Below, in pieces: positions 17,131 through 25,311 of a DNA stretch of 64,000 bases. Position numbers and translations under genes: made by a program. The DNA comes from Lachnospiraceae bacterium (lineage in GTDB: Bacteria > Bacillota > Clostridia > Lachnospirales > Lachnospiraceae): NCBI GenBank assembly GCA_022483465.1, contig JAKVNF010000001.1, forward strand, positions 558,001 to 622,000, given 5' to 3'. The notes under the pieces were generated by a model that worked only from the letters and a program-made list of their open reading frames with translations, had not been told where the DNA came from and did not search any database. Each line of letters begins with the position of its first letter. Within the stretch, counting starts at the first letter, position 1.

Positions 17131-18545
17131 CCTCTCCTGTCCTTTCTGCCGGCGCCGGCAAATCCGGTGCGGGCCAGGATGTTCTTTGCGATCTCCTCCG
17201 GGGTGCCGTGCCCCGCGTCCACCTCAAGGTCCGCTGCCTGCTGGTAGGCGTCCTTTCGGCGGACGAGGAGGGTCCGCACCTTTTTCGTGCGGTCCGGCCC
17301 CTGTAAAAGGGGCCGCGTCCTGTCCTTCCCGAGCCGTGCGATCACGGTCTCCGCGGAGATATCCAAAAGGACCACCGTGCCGAGCTCTTTGAGGAGCGGG
17401 CGGTTCTCCTCCCGGATCACAACGCCGCCTCCTGTCGAGTAGATAACGCCCTCTTTTCCGGAGGCGACAAGGCTCTTTAACAGTGCGGTCTCCCGGTTTC
17501 GAAAGCCGTTCTCCCCCTCCTCCTGGAAGATCTCCGTGACCTTCTTTCCAGCTGCCCTAACGATCTCCTCGTCGCAGTCGACCAGGGGACACCCGGTGAG
17601 CCTTGCCAGGGTCTTTCCCACCGTGGTCTTTCCGGAGCCCATAAAGCCCACAAGGACCAGGTTCTTCCGCTTCCCGGCGCGCAGGAAGGACAAGAGCTCC
17701 TCCCTCGCAAGGTCCACCGCCCTCTGGGGGACGTGGCTGTCCATCCAGAGCTCATAGGCCGCGATCCCCTGATAGAGGAGCATCCCGATGCCGCACCAGC
17801 CGGTGCCGCCGTGCTCCTTGACCTTCTTGAGAAACAGGGTCTCCTCCGGGTTGTAGATGCAGTCGTAGGCAAGCTCGCACTTTTGAAAGAACAGGGGACT
17901 TGCCACCGGGGTCTCGTTCGTGTTCGGCGCAAGGCCTGCCTTCGTGCACTGGATGGCAAGGAACTTTTGGAACGGGATCTTCGCGGACTGGGTAAGGGGG
18001 AGAGCCGTGATCTCCATCTTGGGAAACAGAGCCTTGATGTCCGCGGCGAGGTGCTCTGCCTTCTCCACAGTGCGGTTTAAAATGCAGAGGCGCTTGACCC
18101 CCGCCTCGCCGCACATAAAGCCAGCAGCCCGGGCGGCCCCGCCGGCGCCCACAATCACCACGTCATGCTTCCAGATGACGACGCCCTCCGCCTCCAGGGC
18201 CCTCCGAAGGCCCTTGTAGTCGGTGTTGTACCCCCGGTACCCGCCGTCCACCCGAACCAGGGTGTTCACGGCGCCGATTGCCTTCGCGACGGGGTCGATC
18301 TCCTTGAGGTACGGGATCACCGCCTGCTTGTAGGGGACAGTGACGTTGAGACCAAGGAGGTTCAGCGCGTAGGCGCCTCGCACCGCATCCCCGAGCTGTT
18401 CCTCGCTCTCCACGTGAAAGGGCACGTAGACCACGTTGTCACCGGTCTCTTCGGCCACCGTGTTGTGGATCGCCGGGGAAAAGGTGTGGGCCACCGGATT
18501 TCCCAAAAGGCCCAGCACCCGGGTCTTCCCGTCAATTTCGGCCAT
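17127..18545 (-). CDS. aroE-aroK: Fused shikimate dehydrogenase-shikimate kinase
   Basis: A 472-residue bifunctional enzyme. Residues 1-285 are AroE: GNPVAHTFSPAIHN binds shikimate, NVTVPYKQ has the catalytic Lys, AVNTLV follows, and the NADP motif is VGAGGAARAAGF. Residues about 292-460 are AroK, with the P-loop GFMGSGKTTVGK, DCDEEI for magnesium, the shikimate-binding Arg in GENGFRNRE, the STGGGVV loop and the lid Arg in DRTRPLL. It reduces 3-dehydroshikimate and phosphorylates the product. Both halves look catalytically complete. It overlaps aroQ by 4 bp and the yqeG gene by 14 bp. A second kinase-like gene occurs at 23781. Confidence 0.96.
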   Translation of the reverse strand: MAEIDGKTRVLGLLGNPVAHTFSPAIHNTVAEETGDNVVYVPFHVESEEQLGDAVRGAYALNLLGLNVTVPYKQAVIPYLKEIDPVAKAIGAVNTLVRVDGGYRGYNTDYKGLRRALEAEGVVIWKHDVVIVGAGGAARAAGFMCGEAGVKRLCILNRTVEKAEHLAADIKALFPKMEITALPLTQSAKIPFQKFLAIQCTKAGLAPNTNETPVASPLFFQKCELAYDCIYNPEETLFLKKVKEHGGTGWCGIGMLLYQGIAAYELWMDSHVPQRAVDLAREELLSFLRAGKRKNLVLVGFMGSGKTTVGKTLARLTGCPLVDCDEEIVRAAGKKVTEIFQEEGENGFRNRETALLKSLVASGKEGVIYSTGGGVVIREENRPLLKELGTVVLLDISAETVIARLGKDRTRPLLQGPDRTKKVRTLLVRRKDAYQQAADLEVDAGHGTPEEIAKNILARTGFAGAGRKDRRG

Positions 18546-19047
18546 GCTCTTCTCCTTTCTCCGGGGTCAGCCCGCCGATGACGGGTTTTTCCAAAAGGCG
18601 CTTTGCCTTAATCCAGAACTCCTCGGACAGGGTCAGGGGCCTCGTGAGGACCGAGGTCAGCCCTGCGTTGTTGGCGCCCCAGATGTCCGTGTAGATCTGA
18701 TCCCCGATGGCGAGGGTGTTCTCCTTCGCCGTGTGCATGAGGTCCAGCGCCTCCGGGTACCGCCCCGGGAAGGGCTTCCAAGCGCCCGTGACGACGGGGC
18801 TCCCCACGGCCTTGGCAAAGTCCCTGGCCCGCTGCCCGGTGTTGTTGGACATGATGACCGTCGCAAAGCCCAGGTCCTTCAGATCCGCAAAGAGCTTTTT
18901 GCTCCGCGCATCCGCCGGCGCGTTGGGGGGCACCAGCGTGTTGTCGATGTCAAAGATAATGCCCCGGTAGCCGGCAGCATAGAGTGCCCGGTAGTCGATC
19001 CCGTAGGCGCTCTCCACGTACCGGTCCGGCCGCAGTCCTCTACCCAT
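18532..19047 (-). CDS. yqeG: YqeG-family HAD-IIIA phosphatase
   Basis: A 171-residue haloacid-dehalogenase phosphatase. Motif I is FDIDNTLVPPN with the nucleophile Asp, motif II VIMSNNTG, and motif IV IGDQIYTDIWGANNAG. This matches the YqeG/YqeG-like group (related to phosphatidylglycerolphosphate phosphatases such as GEP4), often found beside aroE and yqeH in Firmicutes. A role in phosphatidylglycerol synthesis is possible but not shown. It overlaps the start of aroE-aroK by 14 bp, and nrdR ends 11 bp upstream of it, so all lie in one transcript. Confidence 0.9.
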   Translation of the reverse strand: MGRGLRPDRYVESAYGIDYRALYAAGYRGIIFDIDNTLVPPNAPADARSKKLFADLKDLGFATVIMSNNTGQRARDFAKAVGSPVVTGAWKPFPGRYPEALDLMHTAKENTLAIGDQIYTDIWGANNAGLTSVLTRPLTLSEEFWIKAKRLLEKPVIGGLTPEKGEEHGRN

Positions 19048-19058
19048 ATGGTTGCTCC

Positions 19059-19538
19059 TTAGGTGCCGGCGTTCTTCTTCGAGGACTCGTTCTTCAGGAC
19101 GTTTTCCAGCTCGTCCATGAAGGTCTCCACGTCCTTGAACTCCTTGTACACGGAGGCGAAGCGCACGTAGGCCACCGGGTCCAGGTCGTGGACCTTCTTC
19201 ATCACCAGCTCGCCGATCTCGCGGCTGGTGATCTCCTTCTCCTCCCGGTCGAAGATCTCGGTCTCCACCTCATCCACCGCCTTCTTGATCTGGTTGATGG
19301 ACACCGGGCGCTTGTGGCAGGCTCGGAGAATCCCGGACTCGATCTTGGAGCGGTCGTAGGGCTCCCGGCCGTTGTCCTTCTTGATGACGACGAGCGGGAT
19401 CGTCTCCACCTTCTCGTAGGTGGTAAAGCGCCGCCCGCAGGCGTCGCAGATCCGGCGCCGCCGGATCGAGTTGTTCTCCTCCACCGGTCTCGAATCGATG
19501 ACCCGGTTGTCTTCCTTGTTGCAGTAAGGGCACCTCAT
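19059..19538 (-). CDS. nrdR: Transcriptional repressor NrdR
   Basis: A 159-residue zinc-ribbon/ATP-cone repressor of ribonucleotide reductase genes. The zinc ribbon at the N-terminus is CPYCNKEDNRVIDSR followed by RRRRICDACGRRFTTYE. The ATP-cone covers about residues 49-139, including VVIKKDNGREPYDRSKI and the downstream helices. The start at 19536-19538 has GGGAGG about 10 nt upstream. Its targets (NrdR boxes) are not in this window. It is first in the nrdR-yqeG-aroEK-aroQ unit. The C-terminus is Lys/Glu-rich. Confidence 0.96.
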   Translation of the reverse strand: MRCPYCNKEDNRVIDSRPVEENNSIRRRRICDACGRRFTTYEKVETIPLVVIKKDNGREPYDRSKIESGILRACHKRPVSINQIKKAVDEVETEIFDREEKEITSREIGELVMKKVHDLDPVAYVRFASVYKEFKDVETFMDELENVLKNESSKKNAGT

Positions 19539-19653
19539 TGCCGCATGCCTCCCTTTTCCCCCACCGGGGAAAGACGTTTCTTTTCTTGCCATCCTAGAAT
19601 ACCATAATCCGGCCGAAGGTGGGGGAAAAAACAGCCTTTCGGGCATCAAAAAA

Positions 19654-19685
19654 GGCAGGGCGCCGGGGATTCTCGGCGTCCTGCC
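19654..19685 (-). terminator. Terminator of the DUF3048-type gene
   Basis: A 12-bp stem with one G-U-type mismatch (19654-19665 with 19674-19685), followed on the minus strand by TTTTTT, 33 bp after the stop. Confidence 0.9.
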
Positions 19686-19718
19686 CTGCAGGTTTTATGA
19701 AATTTTCTTGTTACTCGA

Positions 19719-20726
19719 TCACTGGATCGCGATCTGGGTCCAGGAGTCAGACGGGCAGTAGGTGACGTAGGTCTTGCCGCAGTTCACCTGGATCTCCTTG
19801 CCGGCTGCATCGTAGTAGCGGGTCTTGTCGGTGTAGGAGGTCTTCACCCAGGTCACCGGGACCATCAGGCCGTCGGTGATGTAGTAGGCGATGCCGGAAC
19901 CCACGCAGTTCATGACCAGGTATCCGTTCTTATCCAGCTGGGACAGATCCACATCCTGGATGATGACGTTCTTGAAGGAGACCGCGGTGTTGGTCAGGCC
20001 ATCGACGCAGGGTGCACCGAACTCCCAATAGTCATAGGTGTTCGTGGTCCCGTTGTAGACCAGCTGGCTGTTGGTGTGCGCATAGGGCAGGGTCACCTTG
20101 GCGACCGGAACGGCAGTGCCGTAGGTCTGAAGCAGATTCACCTCCGTGCCGTAAGGCGCGAAGTTGAAGTGGTTGCCAACACTCTGGGTGTAGCTCGAGG
20201 AGATGCCGGCGGAAGCCAGTCTCGAGGCAACCTGGCCGGTGGTCACGTACTCGGTGAACTCTCTCGCCTTGCCGTTGTTGATGCGGGCGAAGTTCCCGGA
20301 CAGGTGATCGATGCCGGTGGAGGCGAAGTAGGCGTTGTTGTGGTAAGGGCCGCCGTCATGGACCAGCACGGCGTTGAACTCCGCTGCGGTCATGATGTTG
20401 GTGGGTCTCGTGGAGCGGATGTTTCCGATCCGGGACTCATTGCGCCAGTCCTTGTAGACTGCCATGAGCCTCGTGACCCGATTGTTCAGCGTGGAGTTGA
20501 CGAACTCATAGACGATGTCCGCATCGGCCAGACCATAGTGGGGATAGGCCCGCTTGTCGTTGTCGATCATGACGGCGATCGGCCGCTGGTTCTGAATCGA
20601 CGTGGAGATCGGCGCTCCGGTCAGTTCAGAGGTGTAGGTATCGGCAGCCTGAACCGGCATACTGGAAAAGGCCGCCGCAAGGGAAAGTCCCGCGGCAACA
20701 AGTACAGATGCAGCTTTTTTGAACAT
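19719..20726 (-). CDS. Exported DUF3048-domain protein (YerB-like)
   Basis: A 335-residue exported protein with a signal peptide ending near MPVQAADT (about residue 28); unlike YerB of Bacillus it has no lipobox cysteine. The N-terminal DUF3048 part shows NQRPIAVMIDNDKRAYPHYG, ADADIVYEFV, TRLMAVYKDW and IGNIRSTRP, followed by VLVHDGGP. The C-terminal half matches the paired DUF3048 C-terminal domain (FAPYGTEV through WTQIAIQ). The function is not established. The ATG at 20724-20726 has AGGAG 7 nt upstream. It is probably secreted or wall-associated. Confidence 0.88.
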   Translation of the reverse strand: MFKKAASVLVAAGLSLAAAFSSMPVQAADTYTSELTGAPISTSIQNQRPIAVMIDNDKRAYPHYGLADADIVYEFVNSTLNNRVTRLMAVYKDWRNESRIGNIRSTRPTNIMTAAEFNAVLVHDGGPYHNNAYFASTGIDHLSGNFARINNGKAREFTEYVTTGQVASRLASAGISSSYTQSVGNHFNFAPYGTEVNLLQTYGTAVPVAKVTLPYAHTNSQLVYNGTTNTYDYWEFGAPCVDGLTNTAVSFKNVIIQDVDLSQLDKNGYLVMNCVGSGIAYYITDGLMVPVTWVKTSYTDKTRYYDAAGKEIQVNCGKTYVTYCPSDSWTQIAIQ

Positions 20727-20786
20727 GTTTCACTCCTTTGGTTTGATCCAATCACATCCCGCGCCGCAGGGCCCTTCCCGCGCGCG

Positions 20787-22016
20787 CTACTGTATTCTAC
20801 CCCCATTTGGGTCCCTTAGCCACAGAATTTTCGCCTCCGGGAGATAGACTTTTTCGACCTTTTCCAGGTCGTTTTTGTTCATTTCTGATTTCGGGACAAA
20901 TAGGCAGAGCTTCTTTTCGGCGTGCTCCCCGGGGCGAAAGACAAGGCGCCATCCGGTGCGCTCCTCGAGGATCTCCCCCTCCCGGACGGGAAGGGAGATG
21001 GTGGCCGCATCCTCCTCTTTGGGAGGTTCCAGGAGAAAATCCTCCGCCCGGATCCCCACCGCCGCAAGGTCCGGGGGCAGGGTGGGAGCAGGCTTTTGGG
21101 GCAGGGCCTTCTCGCTCTTTTCTTCCCGCTGCTTTGGCGCCTTCTTGTTATTTTCTTCGCTCTTTTCTTCCTCCTCCGGGACGGAAACAGCGCGAAGGAC
21201 AAGGCCCCAGTCGGGGACCCGCACGTGGCGGGGATCGAGGCGTGTGACCAAGGCGATGTTCTCACACCCGGATAGAATCGCCCCGGCAAGCGTCTCCGGG
21301 CGCCGGAAGAAGGCCTCCCGCCCCCGAACGCCTGTGCCCTGTCTTTTGTGGAGAACCAGGATCTCCTCTCCCATCGCGTAGACCTCATCCCGGTCTGCCC
21401 CGGCAAAGAGCCAGGGGATCTTCGCGCCCTGGAGGGCATTTCGGACCTTCTGCAGGACCGCCGCCTTCTCGTACCCACCAAGGTCCCGGAAGGGGTCATC
21501 GAGCAGAACGAGATTTGGCTCTGCCGCCATCATCCTGGCGAACAGTGCAAGGACCTTCTGGCTCCGGGAGAGGTGCTCGGGGAGCGCCCCGCCGAGGCCG
21601 TCAAGGCCGACTTTCAAGAGGATCGAGTCCGCCTGGGCCGCCAGGGCGTGCTTTCCCGCAGGGACCGTACCCCTTCCCCGTCCCGCCTCCAGGGCGAGGG
21701 TTACATTTTCCTGGACGGTGAGCCCCGCAAAGAGGGCCGCGTCCTCGGCGAGGTACCCGACTCTTCGCATCGCGGGCGGCAGGCAGATCCCCGCCATGGA
21801 GTCAAAGAGGACGGTCCCGTTTAGGCGGATCTCCCCCTCCTCCGGGGTATCGAGCCCCGCGATGCAGCGAAGAAGGAGTCCCCTCCCGCTGTCGGCGTCC
21901 CCCAGGATGCTCCCGCTCTCCTTCGTAAAGGAAGCGGTGACGTCAAGGTCCGGCGCGCCGCCGGCTCCCTTCTTTCGGATGCGGATGGAAAGTTCCTTTG
22001 CCGCTTCAGGTGCCAT
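20787..22016 (-). CDS. ModC-like ABC ATPase subunit lacking the nucleotide-binding motifs
   Basis: A 409-residue protein aligning with molybdate-type ABC ATPases: an ABC fold (1-260), an acidic Lys/Glu-rich insert (272-300) and a TOBE-like C-terminal region. Its nucleotide motifs are all altered. The Walker A position reads GDADSGRG (39-46, no Lys or Ser/Thr). The Q-loop is YLAEDAALF with Glu for Gln. The signature is LSRSQ (149-153) for LSGGQ. Walker B ends LLDDP with Asp for Glu, and the switch region AGADRDEV has no His. The frame is nonetheless intact, so this looks like a conserved pseudo-ATPase rather than decay. It overlaps the permease gene by 11 bp. Confidence 0.8.
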   Translation of the reverse strand: MAPEAAKELSIRIRKKGAGGAPDLDVTASFTKESGSILGDADSGRGLLLRCIAGLDTPEEGEIRLNGTVLFDSMAGICLPPAMRRVGYLAEDAALFAGLTVQENVTLALEAGRGRGTVPAGKHALAAQADSILLKVGLDGLGGALPEHLSRSQKVLALFARMMAAEPNLVLLDDPFRDLGGYEKAAVLQKVRNALQGAKIPWLFAGADRDEVYAMGEEILVLHKRQGTGVRGREAFFRRPETLAGAILSGCENIALVTRLDPRHVRVPDWGLVLRAVSVPEEEEKSEENNKKAPKQREEKSEKALPQKPAPTLPPDLAAVGIRAEDFLLEPPKEEDAATISLPVREGEILEERTGWRLVFRPGEHAEKKLCLFVPKSEMNKNDLEKVEKVYLPEAKILWLRDPNGGRIQ

Positions 22017-22668
22017 GGCGTCCCCTCCTTCCCCGGCGGGTCAGGAAAAACAAAAGCTCCGCCGCAAGGAGCACCGCAAGGCTCCCGCCAAGAACCGCCC
22101 AGAAGGCGATACTTAAGGCCAGGGCGAGCAGCGCCTGCAAGACGCTGGCTGGTCCACTGGACAAGAGCACCGCGGCTGCCGTCTCCCCGATGCAAAGCTC
22201 TGTCAGGGTCCGCAGGAAGGTCCGGATGAGGGCCCGGATGGTCTCCCCGCGGGATCTTCCGGCAAGAAGCCGCTTTTTGATCTTTTTCTCAGAGAGTCCC
22301 AAGGTCCTTGCCGTCTCGATCTCCCCGGCGGTGGTCCGCTGGTAGCCGAGACGGATTCCCTTCTCAAGGATCGGATACCCGACCAGGGCCGCGGCCAAGA
22401 GCGGGAGCAGCGAAAGGACGAGCTGCGCAGATAATTCTCCCGCGGGTGATACCTGCAGGAGTGCCTGCCCAGCAAGAAGGAGCACCACGCAGGCGGCGCC
22501 GGGAAAGACGGTCACAGGGAAGGGCCCTCTTGCTGGGGCGGCAAGGCGAAGCGTCCTTGCCGCCGCCCGGTTTGCCGCCAGCGGGAACAAAAGGAGGGTC
22601 AGGACAAGCGCTGTGAGTACAACAAGAAGAAGGCACATCGGGCCCTCTGCGACCTTGATCATCGGCAT
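22006..22668 (-). CDS. ModB-like ABC transporter permease
   Basis: A 220-residue membrane protein with about five hydrophobic helices (near 10-30, 48-68, 75-98, 160-180 and 185-210). Between helices three and four lies an EAA-like coupling loop (GEIETARTLGLSEKKIKKRLL) as in molybdate/sulfate permeases. The ATG at 22666-22668 has AGGGAG 5 nt upstream. Its stop overlaps the ATPase start by 11 bp. No substrate-binding protein (ModA) is encoded in the window, so the substrate is not known. Given the partner's missing ATPase motifs, this pair may not be an ordinary importer. Confidence 0.75.
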   Translation of the reverse strand: MPMIKVAEGPMCLLLVVLTALVLTLLLFPLAANRAAARTLRLAAPARGPFPVTVFPGAACVVLLLAGQALLQVSPAGELSAQLVLSLLPLLAAALVGYPILEKGIRLGYQRTTAGEIETARTLGLSEKKIKKRLLAGRSRGETIRALIRTFLRTLTELCIGETAAAVLLSSGPASVLQALLALALSIAFWAVLGGSLAVLLAAELLFFLTRRGRRGRHGT

Positions 22669-22712
22669 GTTACTCCCTTCTTTCCGCTTCCCGTGCTCCG
22701 GCACAGGGAAGT

Positions 22713-22740
22713 ATTTTACACGATAGGCGGACAAAAACAA
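22713..22740 (-). promoter_or_regulatory. Possible promoter of the ModB/ModC-like pair
   Basis: On the minus strand TTGTTT (22735-22740) and TAAAAT (22713-22718) are 16 bp apart, 45 bp before the permease ATG. Confidence 0.4.
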
Positions 22741-22753
22741 AGGGCCCGCGTTC

Positions 22754-22782
22754 TTGCATTGCCCCCGCCCATGCCCTAAGAT
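22754..22782 (+). promoter_or_regulatory. Probable promoter of xpt
   Basis: TTGCAT (22754-22759) and TAAGAT (22777-22782) are 17 bp apart, giving a leader of about 40 nt before the xpt ATG. That is too short for a purine riboswitch. Confidence 0.5.
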
Positions 22783-22827
22783 GCAAACATAAGACAACAT
22801 GCAGCACACGAACCGGGAGGAAAAAAC

Positions 22828-23406
22828 ATGGAATTCATGGAGCAGCGCATTCTGCGGGACGGCCAGGTCCGCCCCGGAAACATCCTCAAGGTGGACAGCT
22901 TTCTCAACCACCAGCTGGACGTGGACCTTCTGGACCAGGTCGGAAAGGCCTTCTACGACCGGTTTCAGGGCCGCGGCATCAACAAGATTCTGACGGTGGA
23001 GGCCTCCGGCATCGCCATCGCCTGTTTGACCGCCCGGTACTTCCACGTGCCGGTGGTCTTTGCCAAGAAGGCGAGGTCCAAGAATATCGACGGGGACACC
23101 TACACCTCCCTGGTCCACTCCTTCACCTACGGCCGGGACTACACGGTCACCATGGCAAAGAAGTTCCTGGGCCCGAACGACACGGTGCTCCTCGTGGACG
23201 ACTTTCTCGCGGTCGGCAAGGCCATGCGGGGCCTCATCGACATCTGCTCCCAGGCGGGGGCAAATGTTGCCGGCATCGGCATCGCCATCGAGAAGGGCTT
23301 CCAGGAGGGCGGCAAGGAGCTCCGCAACCAAGGGTACGACGTCTTCTCCCTGGCCATCGTGGACCACATGGAGGACAGCGGGGAGATTTTCTTCCGGGAG
23401 GCGTAA
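22828..23406 (+). CDS. xpt: Xanthine phosphoribosyltransferase
   Basis: A 192-residue purine salvage enzyme that makes XMP from xanthine and PRPP. It is recognised by the N-terminal [36 protein letters not shown], the PRPP-binding [14 protein letters not shown] and the C-terminal [12 protein letters not shown]. Length is normal for the family. The ATG follows GGGAGG by 9 nt. It is usually paired with a xanthine permease (pbuX), which is absent here. It is a single-gene unit with promoter and terminator, divergent from the ModB/ModC-like pair. Confidence 0.96.
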   Translation: MEFMEQRILRDGQVRPGNILKVDSFLNHQLDVDLLDQVGKAFYDRFQGRGINKILTVEASGIAIACLTARYFHVPVVFAKKARSKNIDGDTYTSLVHSFTYGRDYTVTMAKKFLGPNDTVLLVDDFLAVGKAMRGLIDICSQAGANVAGIGIAIEKGFQEGGKELRNQGYDVFSLAIVDHMEDSGEIFFREA

Positions 23407-23449
23407 AGTCCCCTCTCCCTCTTAAGTCGGGCAGGATTTCAGCTCTTTT

Positions 23450-23482
23450 GCGCGCTGCGGCAGGGTTTCTGCCGCGGCGCGC
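23450..23482 (+). terminator. Terminator of xpt
   Basis: A 14-bp stem with one G-U-type mismatch (23450-23463 with 23469-23482), 5-nt loop, then TTTTT. Confidence 0.9.
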
Positions 23483-23561
23483 TTTTTGCTGGTCGGTTGT
23501 CTCCTTACTCCTCTGTTTTTCTTTCAATTTGGAGTACAAAAACTTTTCGGAACCGAAAGGA

Positions 23562-23593
23562 AAAAGCCCTTCAGATGACTCTGAAGGGCTTTT
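23562..23593 (-). terminator. Terminator after tRNA-Gly
   Basis: A perfect 13-bp stem (23562-23574 with 23581-23593) whose ends are A4/T4 runs, immediately 3' of the tRNA on the minus strand. Confidence 0.85.
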
Positions 23594-23596
23594 CAC

Positions 23597-23667
23597 AGCG
23601 GCTGACGGGAATCGAACCCGCCTCCCAACCTTGGGAAGGTCGTATTCTACCAATGAACTACAACCGC
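23597..23667 (-). tRNA. tRNA-Gly (anticodon CCC)
   Basis: The acceptor stem pairs GCGGTTG with CAGCCGC, the T-arm is CGGG-TTCGATT-CCCG, and the anticodon loop TTCCCAA gives CCC. The discriminator base is U, as in Gram-positive tRNA-Gly. CCA is not encoded. Confidence 0.93.
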
Positions 23668-23780
23668 ATGTTTCAACGAGGAGAAGTATACCATCTCTCC
23701 CCGGGCCGGGCAACTCTTTTTTCCCGGCACTTTTCCCGCCGCTGTCTGATTTTTCCTCTGTTTTGGCTGTCTCCTAGGGG

Positions 23781-24308
23781 TCAGATTCTGCCCTGCTCCC
23801 GGAGCATTGCAGTGATCGCCTCCACCATGTCGCCGATGGAGCGGTCCTCCTCGGAGACGGTGAGATCCGCATACCGCTCATAGAGAGGTGTGCGCTCCCG
23901 GTAGAGGTCCTCCAGGGTCATCCCATCCCGCAGGGCAACGCCCCGGGCCTTCATGTTGGAAAGGCGCCCCGTGAGGTCCTCGAGGGACACCTTGAGGTAG
24001 AGGATCGTGCCGATTTCTTTGAAGTGTTCCATCGCCTTGGGGCCGTAGATCACGGACCCGCCGGGGGCGATCACCGTGTGATGGCAGGCAACCCCTGCGT
24101 TGATCTTCTCCTCGAGCTCTAGAAACCCGTCAATCCCGTGCTCGTCCATCAGCGCCTCCAGGCGCTTTCCGGTGGTGTTCTGGATGAGGAGATCCGTGTC
24201 GAGAAAGTCATACCCCAGGGCTTTGGCGAGGACCACCCCCAGGGTGGACTTGCCGGAGGCCGGCATGCCGATGAGGATCAGGTTGGATTTCTTCTCAGGT
24301 GTCTGCAT
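23781..24308 (-). CDS. Shikimate-kinase-like small-molecule kinase, atypical
   Basis: A 175-residue P-loop kinase of the shikimate kinase fold. It has the P-loop GMPASGKSTLG, the magnesium motif DTDLLI and a lid/C-terminal RERTPLYERYADLTV. At the place where shikimate kinases carry the substrate-binding Arg (GFR in the fused AroK at 17127) it reads DGFLELEE, and the GGG loop reads APGGSVIY. So the kinase core is intact while the shikimate site is not standard. It overlaps ribF by 14 bp and is the last gene of the rimP-infB-ribF operon. With a complete AroK elsewhere, another substrate is likely. Confidence 0.82.
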   Translation of the reverse strand: MQTPEKKSNLILIGMPASGKSTLGVVLAKALGYDFLDTDLLIQNTTGKRLEALMDEHGIDGFLELEEKINAGVACHHTVIAPGGSVIYGPKAMEHFKEIGTILYLKVSLEDLTGRLSNMKARGVALRDGMTLEDLYRERTPLYERYADLTVSEEDRSIGDMVEAITAMLREQGRI

Positions 24309-25281
24309 TTGGTTCTCCAGGTTCTAACTCACTGCTGTTGTCTTGCTTTTGAAAGTACACCCTGCCCGCCTCCACATCCTGTAGGATCCGCTGTTTCAGG
24401 GCATCGAAGCTTGCAAACTTCTGCTCCGGGCGCTCGAAGGTGAGAAGCTCCACCCGGATCGTCTTCCCGTAGAGGTCCCCGTCAAAGTCGTAGACGAAGG
24501 TCTCCACGGAGACGCGCTTGCTGTCTGGCTGGACCGTGGGCTTTCTCCCGACGTCCGTCATGCCCCGGTAGGAGTGCTTTGTGCCGTCCGGCTCAAAGAC
24601 CGTCACATCGGAGTAGTAGACCCCAAAGGGCGGCAGGATCTTCTCCTTGTCGGGATAGAGGTTCAGGGTGGGAAAGCCGATGGTCCGGCCCTTGGCGTTT
24701 CCGTGGGCGACGGTGCCGTAGAAGAAGTAGGGGCTTCCGAGGCACGCCGCGGCGTCCTCCATCCGCCCCGCCTCCACATAGCTGCGGATCAGCGTGGACG
24801 AGATGTCGTGATCCCCGTAGCGATCCTTCCGGATGAGCCTTGTCTCAAAGCCGCACTCCCTGGAGAGCGCATGGAGCAGGGCAAAGTTCCCAGCGCCCCG
24901 GTCCCCAAAGGAGAGGTCCGGCCCCGCCGCGATCACCCTTGCCTGCATCCTCTCAGAGAGGATCTCCCGGACAAAGACCTCAGGCGGCATCGCAGCGCTG
25001 TCGTGGTCAAAGGGGTACTCGATCAGGACGTCGACGCCGAGGTCCGCCAGGATCTTCCGCTTTTCCTGCCTGGTGGTGAGCTGCGGGACCGGCTCTCCGC
25101 GAAAGAAGGCCTCCGGCGCGGGGTCAAAGGTAAAGACCGCGGCAAGAAGCCCGTTCTCCTTCTCCTTTAAGATCTCCCGAAGGAGGCTCCGGTGTCCCCG
25201 GTGCACGCCGTCAAACTTTCCGATCACGGCGGCGCTGGGTCTTGCTAGCTGAAATTGTCTGGTGTTCGCAATGATCTGCAC
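24295..25281 (-). CDS. ribF: Riboflavin kinase / FAD synthetase
   Basis: A 328-residue bifunctional enzyme making FMN and then FAD. The N-terminal FMN adenylyltransferase domain (1-180) has IGKFDGVHRGHRSLL, a nucleotidyltransferase HxGH-type motif, and DISSTLIR. The C-terminal kinase domain (about 185-305) has HGNAKGRTIGFPTLNL and GKTIRVELLTFERPEQKF. Its place directly after truB is typical of Firmicutes. It overlaps the kinase-like gene by 14 bp and lies 30 bp after truB. A short hydrophilic tail follows the kinase domain. Confidence 0.97.
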   Translation of the reverse strand: MQIIANTRQFQLARPSAAVIGKFDGVHRGHRSLLREILKEKENGLLAAVFTFDPAPEAFFRGEPVPQLTTRQEKRKILADLGVDVLIEYPFDHDSAAMPPEVFVREILSERMQARVIAAGPDLSFGDRGAGNFALLHALSRECGFETRLIRKDRYGDHDISSTLIRSYVEAGRMEDAAACLGSPYFFYGTVAHGNAKGRTIGFPTLNLYPDKEKILPPFGVYYSDVTVFEPDGTKHSYRGMTDVGRKPTVQPDSKRVSVETFVYDFDGDLYGKTIRVELLTFERPEQKFASFDALKQRILQDVEAGRVYFQKQDNSSELEPGEPNADT

Positions 25282-25311
25282 GGCGGTGCATGTCCTTCTT
25301 TCTCTTGTTGG

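Noticed and set aside
22668-22828. A purine riboswitch upstream of xpt
   Set aside because: The predicted promoter leaves only about 40 nt of leader and no purine aptamer core is seen.
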